The notes: a model not told the origin generated them from the sequence alone. Counted from the stretch's first letter, positions 8,709 through 16,859 are shown. The stretch: 64,000 nucleotides of DNA from Caenimonas sp. SL110 (GCF_001044395.1 NZ_JANU01000006.1:1-64000); one strand, 5' to 3'. A program made the numbers and translations.

Positions 8709-9146
8709 ATGCTTGTCTTTACCTCTCTCCTCGCGGGCCTGGTCTTCGGAATCGGCCTTCTCATCTCCGGCATGGCCGACCCGGCCAAGGTGCAGGGATT
8801 CCTCGACCTCGCGGGCGCATGGGACCCTTCGCTCGCGTTCGTCATGGGCGGCGCCATCGCCGTGGGCGTGATCGCATTCGCGCTGGCACGCAGGCGCAGC
8901 GTTTCCATCCTGGGCGCCGCCATGCGCCTGCCCAATTCGCGCGAGATCGACCGCCGGCTGGTGGGCGGCAGCGTGCTGTTTGGCATCGGCTGGGGCGTGG
9001 CGGGCTTTTGCCCGGGCCCAGGGCTGGTCGCGCTCGGCATGGGCGAGCCCAAGGCGCTGGTCTTTGTCGCTGCGATGCTCGCTGGCATGGGCGCGTTCGA
9101 GTTGTTCGAGCGGCGCAAGCACTCGGCCGTGCCGCGCACCGCATAA
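8709..9146 (+). CDS. YeeE/YedE sulfur-transport half-protein (PmpB-like)
   Basis: A 145-residue membrane protein and the second YeeE/YedE half. It has the motif LLISGMADPAKVQGFLD near the N-terminus and GFCPGPGLVALG near residue 100, whose Cys is the conserved position. It lies 21 bases after the first half with its own AAGGAT-like ribosome-binding site. PmpA/PmpB-like pairs next to BigR and Blh are a recurring arrangement in proteobacterial sulfide-response loci. This protein presumably forms a heterodimer with its neighbour. Confidence 0.88.
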   Translation: MLVFTSLLAGLVFGIGLLISGMADPAKVQGFLDLAGAWDPSLAFVMGGAIAVGVIAFALARRRSVSILGAAMRLPNSREIDRRLVGGSVLFGIGWGVAGFCPGPGLVALGMGEPKALVFVAAMLAGMGAFELFERRKHSAVPRTA

Positions 9147-9155
9147 ACTGCCCTG

Positions 9156-9791
9156 ATGGACAGCTACCTCGTCTGGCTCTCAACACTCTCGACCATCGTC
9201 GTGCTGCTGGGCTACGAGGGCGCGCTGGCCGTTGCGCAGCGCAGGCGCCCCGATAGCGTGGCCCGTACAGCCCACGCCACGCTGCGCGAGGAATGGTTTG
9301 CGGCGGTGTCGCAAACCAGGGGCAGCGAGATCCTGGCCGTGCAGACGCTGCGCAACTCGCTCATGTCGGCAACCATGACGGCCTCGACGGCTGTGCTGGG
9401 ATTGATGGGCACCGTGACGCTGGCCGCGCCGTCCTTGCATGCGACCTTCGCGCAGGACGCCACGCCGGGCATCACGCCCCGGCTGGTGCTGGAGCTGTTG
9501 CTGCTCGCACTGCTGTTCGCTTCGCTGGTGTGCTCTGCCATGGCGGTGCGCTACTACAACCATGCGGGCTTCATTGCCGGTATGCCGGTCGAGTCGCCGG
9601 CCCGGCAGAAGTGGGCGACCGCCGGTGCCGCCTATGTGCGCCGCGCAGGCATCCTGTACAGCTGGGGCCTGCGTCACCTGATCCTGGTGGCGCCTGTGCT
9701 CGCATCGCTGCTGCATCCCCTTGCGGGTCCGGTCGCAGCTGTTGCCATCGTGGTGGTGTTGTCCGGCTTTGACCGCATCGGCGCGAAGTAA
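9156..9791 (+). CDS. DUF599-family membrane protein
   Basis: A 211-residue membrane protein. An N-terminal anchor (residues 5-25) is followed by EEWFAAV and the conserved stretch VQTLRNSLMSATMTAS typical of DUF599, then three to four more hydrophobic segments. Its function is not known. It starts 9 bases after the second YeeE/YedE gene, so it is probably the last gene of the rightward BigR-controlled operon. Family members occur widely outside sulfide loci, so the link to sulfur may be positional only. Confidence 0.8.
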   Translation: MDSYLVWLSTLSTIVVLLGYEGALAVAQRRRPDSVARTAHATLREEWFAAVSQTRGSEILAVQTLRNSLMSATMTASTAVLGLMGTVTLAAPSLHATFAQDATPGITPRLVLELLLLALLFASLVCSAMAVRYYNHAGFIAGMPVESPARQKWATAGAAYVRRAGILYSWGLRHLILVAPVLASLLHPLAGPVAAVAIVVVLSGFDRIGAK

Positions 9792-9817
9792 CGGCAACAG
9801 GCCAAAGCACATGAGTG

Positions 9818-10855
9818 CTACGCCTCGATGATCACCTTCAATGCCTTGGTGTCTGCTGCGCGCGCGAACGTGTCGTAAGCCTCCAGGATCGCGGTGAGCT
9901 TGAAGCGGTGCGTGATGAGTTGCGTCGCATCGATGCGCTTTGACTGCACGGACTTGAGCAACATCGGCATCGACACCGTATCGACCAGCCGCGTGGTGAT
10001 CGTGATGTTGTGCGACCACAGCCGCTCCAGGTGCAGGTCGGCTTTCACACCATGAACGCCGACGTTGGCGATCGTGCCGCCTGCCGTCACGATGTCTTCG
10101 CACAGCGTGAAGGTTGCCGGAATGCCCACCGCCTCGATCGCCGTGTCCACACCGCGCCCGCCCGTCAACGCCATCACCTGTTTCGCGGCCGTGCCGTCGG
10201 TGCTGTTCACCGTGGCCGTCGCGCCAAAGCGCTTGCCCACGGCCAGCCGGTTGTCGTCCAGGTCGATCATGATGATTTCGGACGGTGAATAAAGCTGGGC
10301 CGTGAGCAGCGCGGCCAAGCCGATGGGCCCCGAGCCGACGATGGCAACGGTTGAGCCCGGTTGCACCTTGCCGTTGAGCACGCCGCATTCGAAGCCGGTG
10401 GGCAATATGTCGCTCAGCATGACCAGTGCTTCTTCGTCGGCACCATCGGGAATCGGATAGAGGCTGGTGTCGGCATGGGGTATGCGAACGAACTCAGCCT
10501 GCGTCCCGTCGATGCTGTTGCCCAGTATCCAGCCGCCTGTGGTGCAGTGCGAGTACATGCCCTTGCGGCAATACTCGCAGCGGCCGCAGGCGCTGATGCA
10601 TGAGATCAATACCTTGTCGCCCGGTTTGAAGGTGACGACGCCGGGGCCGACCGAATCGATGATGCCGACGCCTTCGTGACCCAGCGTGGTGCCGGGCTTG
10701 CAGGTGGGCACATCGCCCTTGAGGATGTGCAGGTCGGTTCCGCAGATCGTTGTCCTGGTGACGCGCACGACGGCATCCGTGGCGCCCTGGATGACCGGCT
10801 TGGGGCGTTCATCGAGTTGTTTCTGGCCTGGGCCGTGATAGACGAGAGCGAGCAT
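9818..10855 (-). CDS. Zinc-dependent alcohol dehydrogenase family protein
   Basis: A 345-residue medium-chain dehydrogenase. Catalytic zinc ligands fit Cys in TTICGTD, the GHEGVG glutamate motif and the later Cys/Glu region. The structural zinc lobe is CISACGRCEYCRKGMYSHC (four closely spaced Cys). The NAD(P)-binding motif is GSGPIGLAALL. It oxidises or reduces small alcohols and aldehydes, and the substrate is undetermined. The start at 10855 (MLALVYHG) matches family starts. An in-frame ATG at 10888 would add eleven unlikely residues. It stands alone, convergent to the DUF599 gene. Confidence 0.9.
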   Translation of the reverse strand: MLALVYHGPGQKQLDERPKPVIQGATDAVVRVTRTTICGTDLHILKGDVPTCKPGTTLGHEGVGIIDSVGPGVVTFKPGDKVLISCISACGRCEYCRKGMYSHCTTGGWILGNSIDGTQAEFVRIPHADTSLYPIPDGADEEALVMLSDILPTGFECGVLNGKVQPGSTVAIVGSGPIGLAALLTAQLYSPSEIIMIDLDDNRLAVGKRFGATATVNSTDGTAAKQVMALTGGRGVDTAIEAVGIPATFTLCEDIVTAGGTIANVGVHGVKADLHLERLWSHNITITTRLVDTVSMPMLLKSVQSKRIDATQLITHRFKLTAILEAYDTFARAADTKALKVIIEA

Positions 10856-10897
10856 GAAGACTTTCTGTGTTGGGTTTGCCAACACCATGCGCGCTGG

Positions 10898-11923
10898 TCA
10901 CCGCATCGTCTGTTCGCTGACGTACAAAGTGCCCCGCGCCCGCAGCTGGCCACAACCCGCATCGACGTCCTGTCCTGCTGAGTTGCGCAGCTTGGTGAGC
11001 ACCCCCCTCGCGTGGAGTTCGCGCGCCAGCGCATCGGCTTTCTCCATCGAGGGACGCCGATAGCCCAGGCCCGGCACGGTGTTGTACGGAATCATGTTGA
11101 GGATGGCGTACTTGCCCTTGAGCAGGCGCACCAGGCCGTCGACTTCTTCTGCCGTGTCGTTCACGCCGTCCAGAAGGGTCCACTGCACCTGCATCGGATA
11201 GCCGGTCGCACGCGCGTAGGCCTCCCCTGCTTCAACCAGGTCATCAGGGGTGATTCGCGGTGCGCGAGGCAGCAGCTGTTCGCGCAGCTCGGCCCGCGTG
11301 CTGTGCAATGAGAGCGCGAGCGCGGGCTTGACCGGGCTGCGGGGCAACGCGTCGAAAACGCGTTCGTCACCCACGGTCGAAAACACCAGGCTCTTGTGCC
11401 CGATGTTGCCCGCCGTGCCTAGAAATTCGATGGCTTCCATGACATTGGCGAGGTTGTGCGCGGGCTCGCCCATGCCCATGAACACGACCTTCTTGACGGA
11501 TTGCAGCGTGCGCGCCAGAACCACTTGCGCGACGATCTCGGCACTGCCGATCTGCCTGACCAGGCCGCCCTGCCCTGTCATGCAGAAACGGCAGCCGACC
11601 GCGCATCCGATCTGGCTCGACACGCAAAGGCCGCCTCGCAGCAGCAACACGCTTTCGCAGGTCTGCCGGTCGTTCAACTCCACCAGCAATCGCTGCGAGC
11701 CGTCCGCGCCGGGGTGCTGCGATGCGATGCTTGCCAGTGCGTTGAACTCACTCATCAGTGCGGGCAACGCATCGAGCAGTTGCCGGGGCATGAAGTCTTC
11801 AAGCTTGCGACTGCCGCTGTCCTGCGGCAGCGCATTCGCCCAGAGGCGAAGCACGCGCTGCGCGTGACGCGGGTTGGCGCCTGAAGCAAGCAGGCGCTGG
11901 CGAAGTTGCGAGATGGTGGTCAT
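10898..11923 (-). CDS. RlmN/Cfr-family radical SAM RNA methyltransferase, short paralogue
   Basis: A 341-residue radical SAM protein. The cluster motif is CAVGCRFC (Cys-x3-Cys-x2-Cys). It has the GMGEPAHNL motif, the STVGDER segment and ALSLHST, and the C-terminal catalytic Cys lies in DAGCGQLR. Both cysteines needed for the methylthio mechanism seem to be present. RlmN methylates A2503 of 23S rRNA and A37 of some tRNAs, while Cfr methylates C8 of A2503. This protein is shorter than typical RlmN (about 380) and is not in the usual ndk-rlmN-ispG context, so it is probably a paralogue. The target is uncertain. Confidence 0.85.
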   Translation of the reverse strand: MTTISQLRQRLLASGANPRHAQRVLRLWANALPQDSGSRKLEDFMPRQLLDALPALMSEFNALASIASQHPGADGSQRLLVELNDRQTCESVLLLRGGLCVSSQIGCAVGCRFCMTGQGGLVRQIGSAEIVAQVVLARTLQSVKKVVFMGMGEPAHNLANVMEAIEFLGTAGNIGHKSLVFSTVGDERVFDALPRSPVKPALALSLHSTRAELREQLLPRAPRITPDDLVEAGEAYARATGYPMQVQWTLLDGVNDTAEEVDGLVRLLKGKYAILNMIPYNTVPGLGYRRPSMEKADALARELHARGVLTKLRNSAGQDVDAGCGQLRARGTLYVSEQTMR

Positions 11924-11988
11924 GTGAAGAACACAAGCTTAACGTGCGCTCCCTGCGGGTTTCAGGTGCGCTCCCTATACTTCATCGC

Positions 11989-12855
11989 ATGTCTGATCCA
12001 AGCACCTACACACCCCCTCCCGTCTGGACCTGGAACAAGGACAGCGGCGGCAAGTTCGCCAGCATCAACCGCCCTGTCTCCGGCCCCACGCACGAGAAGG
12101 AATTGCCCGTCGGCGCGCATCCACTGCAGCTTTATTCGCTGGGCACGCCCAACGGCGTCAAGGTCACCTTGATGCTGGAGGAGTTGCTGGCGCTGGGTCA
12201 TCAGGGCGCCGAATACGACGCCTGGCTCATCAATATCAACGAAGGCGCGCAGTTCGGCAGCGGCTTTGTCGAGATCAACCCGAACTCCAAGATTCCTGCC
12301 TTGCTCGACCGCAGCGGCGAACAACCCATCCGCGTCTTTGAATCGGGCGCGATCCTGATTTACCTGGCCGAGAAGTTCGATGCGTTCCTGCCGAAGTCCG
12401 GCGCGGCCCGCGCAGAGTGCCTGTCGTGGCTCTTCTGGCAAATGGGCAGCGCGCCGTTCCTGGGTGGCGGGTTCGGGCACTTCTACGCCTATGCGCCGCA
12501 GAAGATCGAGTACGCCATCGACCGCTATGCGATGGAAGTCAAACGCCAGCTCGACGTGCTCGACCAGCGTCTTGCGCAATCGAGGTACGTGGCCGGCGAC
12601 CACTACACCATCGCCGATATCGCCATCTGGCCGTGGTACGGCACGCTGGCGCAGGGGCAGCTTTATGGCGCGGGTGAGTTCCTGCAGGTGCAGGGCTACA
12701 AGCACGTCCAACGATGGACAAATGAAGTCGCAGATCGTCCCGCAACAAAGCGGGGGCGCATGGTCAATCGCGCTTGGGGCGAGCCCGCAAGCCAGTTGCG
12801 GGAGCGGCACGACGCGGGGGATTTCGAGACGAAGACGCAGGACAAGATCGGCTAG
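11989..12855 (+). CDS. yghU: Glutathione S-transferase-like disulfide-bond reductase, YghU type
   Basis: A 288-residue protein of the Nu-class GST group. It opens with the extended YghU-specific N-terminus (YTPPPVWTWN, then GGKFASINRP). The thioredoxin-like domain has HPLQLYSLGTPNGVKV and IPALLD near the glutathione site, and an all-helical C-terminal domain follows. YghU binds two glutathiones and reduces disulfides and peroxides. The start ATG 11989 is the natural family start, whereas the open frame reaches back to 11944. It diverges from the RlmN-like gene across 65 bases. It fits the redox theme of the neighbouring loci. Confidence 0.9.
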   Translation: MSDPSTYTPPPVWTWNKDSGGKFASINRPVSGPTHEKELPVGAHPLQLYSLGTPNGVKVTLMLEELLALGHQGAEYDAWLININEGAQFGSGFVEINPNSKIPALLDRSGEQPIRVFESGAILIYLAEKFDAFLPKSGAARAECLSWLFWQMGSAPFLGGGFGHFYAYAPQKIEYAIDRYAMEVKRQLDVLDQRLAQSRYVAGDHYTIADIAIWPWYGTLAQGQLYGAGEFLQVQGYKHVQRWTNEVADRPATKRGRMVNRAWGEPASQLRERHDAGDFETKTQDKIG

Positions 12856-13386
12856 ATCGAATTGGCTGTCATTGCGGACTTGATCCGCAATCCATCGTTA
12901 ATCAAGCACAGTGGCCGCTTCGCGGTGGATGCCGGATCAAGTCCGGCATGACAACCTTCGGATTGGGGTTGCAGCAACTGCTGGTGGTGTTCAGGCGCTT
13001 CGAAGTCGGCGAGCAGCTGACCGGTATTCACCGGCGTGCCAATGTCCGCCTTCCATGCCTTGATATAGCAGGGACGCGATCGTATCGGCGCGCGAGATAA
13101 GGCCTCGATGCGCGCGGTTAGTTCAAAGTTACGAAATCCAATCTTGAGCCAAGCCCGCACGGGTCGTGTGCCACGCGGACTAAGAGCCATTGCCCAGATT
13201 CACGGTCCTGCTTTCTTCAAATGCAGTCACTTGTACCCCGATTCCTTACGACAGCGTTTCCACCTAGGAACCGCGGGCTCTTGTTTTTATCTATCGTTGA
13301 CCTACAGTCAAGTTTGATAAAGCCACAAAACGAAACTTGGTGTGTCCCTAGCGAATTCAGGGTGGCGCAAATTTGGAACGGGATCG
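12856..13386. other. Non-coding stretch of about 530 bases with repeat element
   Basis: No convincing gene is visible. The first 100 bases hold a two-unit palindromic repeat, listed separately. From about 13100 the composition becomes less GC-rich than the neighbouring genes. Short open frames here lack ribosome-binding sites and family features. Confidence 0.55.
12868..12952. repeat. Dispersed palindromic (REP-like) element, copy 2, two units
   Basis: Unit A at 12871-12891 is ATTGCGGA, 5 bases, TCCGCAAT. Unit B at 12929-12949 is ATGCCGGA, 5 bases, TCCGGCAT. The units are flanked outward by GTC and GAC, so the whole resembles an inverted pair. The two units carry different arm sequences, as in the copy near 45.3 kb, where the same two subtypes appear in opposite order. 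Confidence 0.8.
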
Positions 13387-13557
13387 ATGAACAAATCTTT
13401 TTTGCCAGAACTGATCGCGCAATTTCGAAGCGACTGGTCGAAGCTCACAGCCTTGCTACTTGTCGTGGTGATGCCCGCCGCATTTTTTAGCGCAGTTGCG
13501 CTCTGGGCCGATTTTCCCGTTGCTCGAAGACTGTTGGGCATCATGAGTGCCATCTGA
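13387..13557 (+). CDS. Hypothetical small membrane protein
   Basis: A 56-residue open frame with one strong hydrophobic segment (about residues 20-42, LTALLLVVVMPAAFFSAVAL). No family is recognised. GGAACGGG lies about 6 bases before the ATG and is a weak ribosome-binding site. It lies alone in an 880-base interval of lower GC than the neighbouring genes. That may mark a recently acquired or decayed fragment. It could equally be a chance frame. Confidence 0.3.
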   Translation: MNKSFLPELIAQFRSDWSKLTALLLVVVMPAAFFSAVALWADFPVARRLLGIMSAI

Positions 13558-13734
13558 CGGGTCTCAGTTTTGGGCTAGCACCAGTCCTTCCGAGCAGACT
13601 TGATGTCATATCGATCTGTAGGATTGCTCTACGCCAACGTGACTCGATCGCCGCGAACAGACTCAGTTCCGATTCGGGCTGCACTGCTCGATTCACCGTC
13701 GGTCAAGCCGACGTTGTCCACCGCTTCACCACTG

Positions 13735-14133
13735 TTACTTTGTTTTCAATGAACCCGAAGCCGCGGCCAGCAGCAGCCGTTGAAACGTCGGGCATTCACT
13801 GTGGCTTGGCGCGGGGCACACGGCGGCATGACGAAGACCTTTGCTCATCGCCTTGAGCCGCGCGACCTGCGCGTCGATCTCGTCGGCTTTCGAGGCGAGC
13901 ATCTTGCGATCGATGTCAGGCTTGCCGTTGGGCGCGAACATGGTCGCAATCTCGTCCAGCGAGAATCCCGCCGCCTGGCCGAGCGCAATCAGCGACAGCT
14001 GGTCGATCACACCCGGATCGAACACGCGTCGCAGGCCCTGACGTCCGATGGAGGTGATGAGCCCTTTTTCTTCGTAGTACCGCAAGGTCGAAGCCGCGAG
14101 ACCCGAGCGTTTGGCGACCTGTGCGATGTCCAT
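13735..14133 (-). CDS. MerR-family regulator with two conserved C-terminal cysteines
   Basis: A 132-residue MerR-family activator. The N-terminal winged helix (MDIAQVAKRSGLAASTLRYYEEKGLI) is followed by a dimerisation helix (about 75-110). The C-terminal region carries CPAPSHSEC, a pair of cysteines six residues apart that may bind a metal or sense oxidants. It lacks the four-Cys iron-sulfur cluster motif of SoxR. ATG 14133 is the family start, whereas the frame extends to 14202. It diverges from the cupin gene at 14229. The dyad between them with a 19-base promoter spacer marks its operator. Confidence 0.88.
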   Translation of the reverse strand: MDIAQVAKRSGLAASTLRYYEEKGLITSIGRQGLRRVFDPGVIDQLSLIALGQAAGFSLDEIATMFAPNGKPDIDRKMLASKADEIDAQVARLKAMSKGLRHAAVCPAPSHSECPTFQRLLLAAASGSLKTK

Positions 14134-14144
14134 GAAAAAACCTC

Positions 14145-14175
14145 TTGACTTCAAGTTGACTTGAACTTCTATAGT
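14145..14175 (+). promoter_or_regulatory. MerR-type promoter/operator with 19-base spacer
   Basis: TTGACT at 14145-14150 and TATAGT at 14170-14175 are separated by 19 bases, the over-long spacing that MerR proteins correct by twisting DNA. Inside the spacer is a perfect dyad, TTCAAGT at 14150-14156 and ACTTGAA at 14159-14165, around a 2-base centre. It closely resembles the SoxR box consensus (CCTCAAGTTAACTTGAGG). It should drive the cupin gene at 14229 and also covers the regulator's own 5' region. Confidence 0.85.
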
Positions 14176-14228
14176 GCAGTCACTCCACCCGTTCGTCAAC
14201 ACGACTCATCCCGAAAGGAATCCACACA

Positions 14229-14729
14229 ATGACCCAGACACTTGCTACTTTTGCCGCCCAGGCTCACGACGTGCTCGCCACGCAGAACAATCCCGCAGGC
14301 CGTGAAATCGTGGCCGGTCTGCTGCGCGATGCACTGAACAACCGCGCGTTCGTCGAGTCGCTTTTCGACGATGCATCGCCCGAGCGAAAGGTCGTCTACG
14401 AAGACAAGGACCTGGGGTTTTGCATCCTCGCGCATCGCTACACCGATGCAAAGGACAGCGGACCGCACGACCACGGCCCTTCATGGGCGATCTATGGTCA
14501 GGCCGATGGGGAGACGGTGATGACCAACTGGGCTGTGAAGCAGGCGCCATCTGGTGATGCGCCGGGCAAGGTCAGCCCGCTGGACAGCTACTCGCTGACG
14601 CCGGGCGTCGCGCACGTCTACAACGAGGGTGAAGTGCATTCACCCAGCCGCGCGGGGCCGACACGGCTGGTGCGGATTGAAGGGGTGAATCTGGCGAATG
14701 TGGCCAGGGGGAAGTACGAGGTGGTTTGA
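14229..14729 (+). CDS. Cupin-fold protein controlled by the adjacent MerR regulator
   Basis: A 166-residue protein of the double-stranded beta-helix type. The likely metal site is in SGPHDHGPSWAIYGQ (residues about 78-92), with a later His in PGVAHVYNEG. It is similar in outline to cysteine-dioxygenase-like predicted metal-dependent enzymes. The reaction is unknown. The ATG has GAAAGGAA upstream. It lies 95 bases from the divergent MerR gene and is the only gene behind the 19-base-spacer promoter. It is therefore the probable effector of that switch. Confidence 0.75.
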   Translation: MTQTLATFAAQAHDVLATQNNPAGREIVAGLLRDALNNRAFVESLFDDASPERKVVYEDKDLGFCILAHRYTDAKDSGPHDHGPSWAIYGQADGETVMTNWAVKQAPSGDAPGKVSPLDSYSLTPGVAHVYNEGEVHSPSRAGPTRLVRIEGVNLANVARGKYEVV

Positions 14730-14767
14730 GGCTGCAACGCAGTTGAAGCTGTCGGCCCTCACCCCGG

Positions 14768-14788
14768 CCCTCTCCCAAAGGGAGAGGG
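14768..14788. repeat. GC-rich hairpin between convergent genes
   Basis: CCCTCTCCC at 14768-14776 and GGGAGAGGG at 14780-14788 form a perfect 9-base stem with an AAA loop, preceded by GGCCCTCACCCCGG. This sequence type is a common dispersed intergenic repeat in proteobacteria. It sits between the cupin gene and the convergent 70-residue protein and may also act as a terminator. Confidence 0.6.
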
Positions 14789-14814
14789 AGAAATACCACG
14801 GGAGCGGAGCGCCG

Positions 14815-15027
14815 TTATTTTTTCGGCGACATCACGCCCATCATCAGGTCGGTATTGAGCTTGGCCATCTGCTGGATCAGCGACCACTGCTTGGTCATGA
14901 TCTGGGCGAATTCGGGGCTGGTCGGGTTGGCCTTGCCGGACATGGCGAGCTGCGCCGTCTCCTGGGCCATCTTCTGTTGCTCGCCCATGATCTGTTTCAC
15001 GGCTGCGTTGTACTCATCCAGGGTCAT
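14815..15027 (-). CDS. Conserved-looking small helical protein, function unknown
   Basis: A 70-residue, almost entirely helical protein rich in Gln, Met and Lys (MTLDEYNAAVKQIMGEQQKM at the start). No signal peptide or membrane segment is visible. The start ATG 15027 has GGAGAG 6 bases upstream. The frame extends to 15093 through the region upstream of glsA, but that extension lacks a ribosome-binding site. It diverges from the glutaminase gene across 64 bases. I do not recognise a family. Confidence 0.6.
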   Translation of the reverse strand: MTLDEYNAAVKQIMGEQQKMAQETAQLAMSGKANPTSPEFAQIMTKQWSLIQQMAKLNTDLMMGVMSPKK

Positions 15028-15091
15028 GATTTCTCTCCAGTTTGCAGGCAGGTTGCCTGCGCGCATCTTACGGTCCACGTCAGAATGCGCC

Positions 15092-16003
15092 ATGGATTTC
15101 CAACCCGTTCTTGAAGAAATCGTTGCAAGCCTGCGTCCGCAGCTGGGCCTGGAGGGCCAGGTTGCCAGCTACATCCCTGCCCTGGCCCGCGTGTCGCCCC
15201 TGCAGTTGGGCATTGCGCTGCGTACCTGCGACGGCCAGGAAGCGCACGCCGGTGACAGCCTCACGCCGTTCTCGATCCAGAGCCTTTCCAAGCTGTTTTC
15301 GCTGACGCTGGGCATGCGCGAGATGGGTGAAGCGATCTGGGAGCGCATCGGGCGCGAGCCGTCCGGCAACCCGTTCAATTCGCTGGTGCAGCTCGAGTCC
15401 GAGCAAGGCATTCCGCGCAACCCGTTCATCAATGCGGGCGCGCTCGCGGTCACCGACCGGCTGGTGACCTTGTTCGACGCCAAAGCGCAAATGCTGGCGC
15501 TGCTGTCCAGCCTGTGCGGCGAAACGGTGCACTTCGACGAGGAGGTTGCCGCATCGGAAGCATCGACGGGCTTTCGCAACGCGGCGCTTGCCAATTTCAT
15601 GAAGAGCTTCGGCCGTATCGACAACGATGTGTCCGAGGTGCTCGATGCGTACTTTCATCATTGCTCGGTCAGCATGAATTGCCTGCAGCTCGCGCGCGCT
15701 GCGGGCTTTCTCTGCCGCGACGGCGCGCACCCGTTTGCAGGGGAGCCGCTGCTTTCCGAGCGCCAGACGCGCCGCATCAATTCGCTGATGCTCACCTGCG
15801 GCACCTACGACGCAGCGGGCGAATTTGCGTTTCGCATCGGCCTGCCGTGCAAGAGCGGCGTCGGCGGCGGCATTGTGGCTGTTGTGCCCGACAAGCTGAC
15901 GATGTGCGTCTGGTCTCCCGCGCTGGAGGCCAGCGGCAATTCGCTGCTGGGCATGAAGGCGCTGGAGATGTTCACTGCCCGCACGGGACTGTCCATCTTC
16001 TGA
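15092..16003 (+). CDS. glsA: Glutaminase A
   Basis: A 303-residue serine-dependent glutaminase of the beta-lactamase-like fold. The catalytic Ser-x-x-Lys is in SIQSLSKLFSL (about residues 63-73). The conserved segments GREPSGNPFNS, NPFINAGAL and SGVGGGIVAVVP are all present. It hydrolyses glutamine to glutamate and ammonia in the cytoplasm. Length equals the family norm (about 305). The start ATG 15092 matches other GlsA N-termini. The longer open frame covers the upstream divergent gene. The TGA stop overlaps a possible ATG of the next gene. Confidence 0.95.
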   Translation: MDFQPVLEEIVASLRPQLGLEGQVASYIPALARVSPLQLGIALRTCDGQEAHAGDSLTPFSIQSLSKLFSLTLGMREMGEAIWERIGREPSGNPFNSLVQLESEQGIPRNPFINAGALAVTDRLVTLFDAKAQMLALLSSLCGETVHFDEEVAASEASTGFRNAALANFMKSFGRIDNDVSEVLDAYFHHCSVSMNCLQLARAAGFLCRDGAHPFAGEPLLSERQTRRINSLMLTCGTYDAAGEFAFRIGLPCKSGVGGGIVAVVPDKLTMCVWSPALEASGNSLLGMKALEMFTARTGLSIF

Positions 16004-16017
16004 TGGGAAAATGCGCC

Positions 16018-16857
16018 ATGCATCCGAACGACGACCTGGTCCACACCGCCTTCTACAAATTCTCTCCCCTGGCCGACCCCGAGCAGGTCGCAGCGGCGCT
16101 GCGCGAATTGCTCGCTTCGCAGGGGCCGGGTGCAGTGACCGGCAGCGTTCTCGTCGCGCCCGAAGGCATCAACGGCATGCTGGCCGGGACGCAGGCCGTG
16201 GTGACGCGCGTCGAGCAGGCACTGCTGGGCGATGCGGTGTTTTCGGGCGCTTTCAGCGGCATGGTTTTCAAGCGCAGCGACTGCATCACGCGCCCCTTTG
16301 CCAAGCTCAAGGTTCACGTCAAGAAAGAGATCGTGCCGCTGGGAATCGACGGCGTGGATGCGCGCCAGACCGGCATCGACGTCAGCCCGCAGGAGTGGCG
16401 CGAGTTGATCCGGCAGCCCGACGTGGTGCTGCTGGACAACCGCAACAGCTTTGAATACCGGCTCGGCCACTTTGAAGGCGCGATCGATCCGCTGGTGCAG
16501 AATTTTCGCGACTTTCCCGAGTACGTTCGTGCGCATGTGGACGAGTGGAAAGCGCAGGGCAAACGCGTTGCGATGTATTGCACCGGCGGCATCCGCTGCG
16601 AAAAAACCAGCGCCTGGATGCGCGAGATGGATATGCCGGTCTACCAGCTCGAAGGCGGCATCCTCAACTTCTTCCAGCAGATGCCTGACGCGCAGCGCGA
16701 CTGGACCGGCGAATGCTTTGTCTTCGACAACCGCGTCGCGCTCGATACGAAGCTGCACGAAACATCGACCACGCTGGAAGACGTGTACCAGGGCGAGCCC
16801 GACGGGCAGTGGCGGTTGCAGCGCGCGCGCCGCCTCGCGCTTGCAGGCGAGCAGTAA
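16018..16857 (+). CDS. trhO: tRNA uridine(34) hydroxylase, rhodanese-type (TrhO/YceA)
   Basis: A 279-residue protein with an N-terminal ferredoxin-like domain (YKFSPLADPEQ, VAPEGINGMLAG) and a rhodanese domain whose loop is CTGGIRCEK (Cys near residue 188). TrhO uses oxygen to make 5-hydroxyuridine at the tRNA wobble base. An alternative ATG at 16003 overlaps the glsA stop, but GGGAAA upstream of 16018 favours the latter. It is followed 2 bases later by a pseudouridine synthase gene, which is a sensible RNA-modification pair. Confidence 0.93.
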   Translation: MHPNDDLVHTAFYKFSPLADPEQVAAALRELLASQGPGAVTGSVLVAPEGINGMLAGTQAVVTRVEQALLGDAVFSGAFSGMVFKRSDCITRPFAKLKVHVKKEIVPLGIDGVDARQTGIDVSPQEWRELIRQPDVVLLDNRNSFEYRLGHFEGAIDPLVQNFRDFPEYVRAHVDEWKAQGKRVAMYCTGGIRCEKTSAWMREMDMPVYQLEGGILNFFQQMPDAQRDWTGECFVFDNRVALDTKLHETSTTLEDVYQGEPDGQWRLQRARRLALAGEQ

Positions 16858-16859
16858 GC

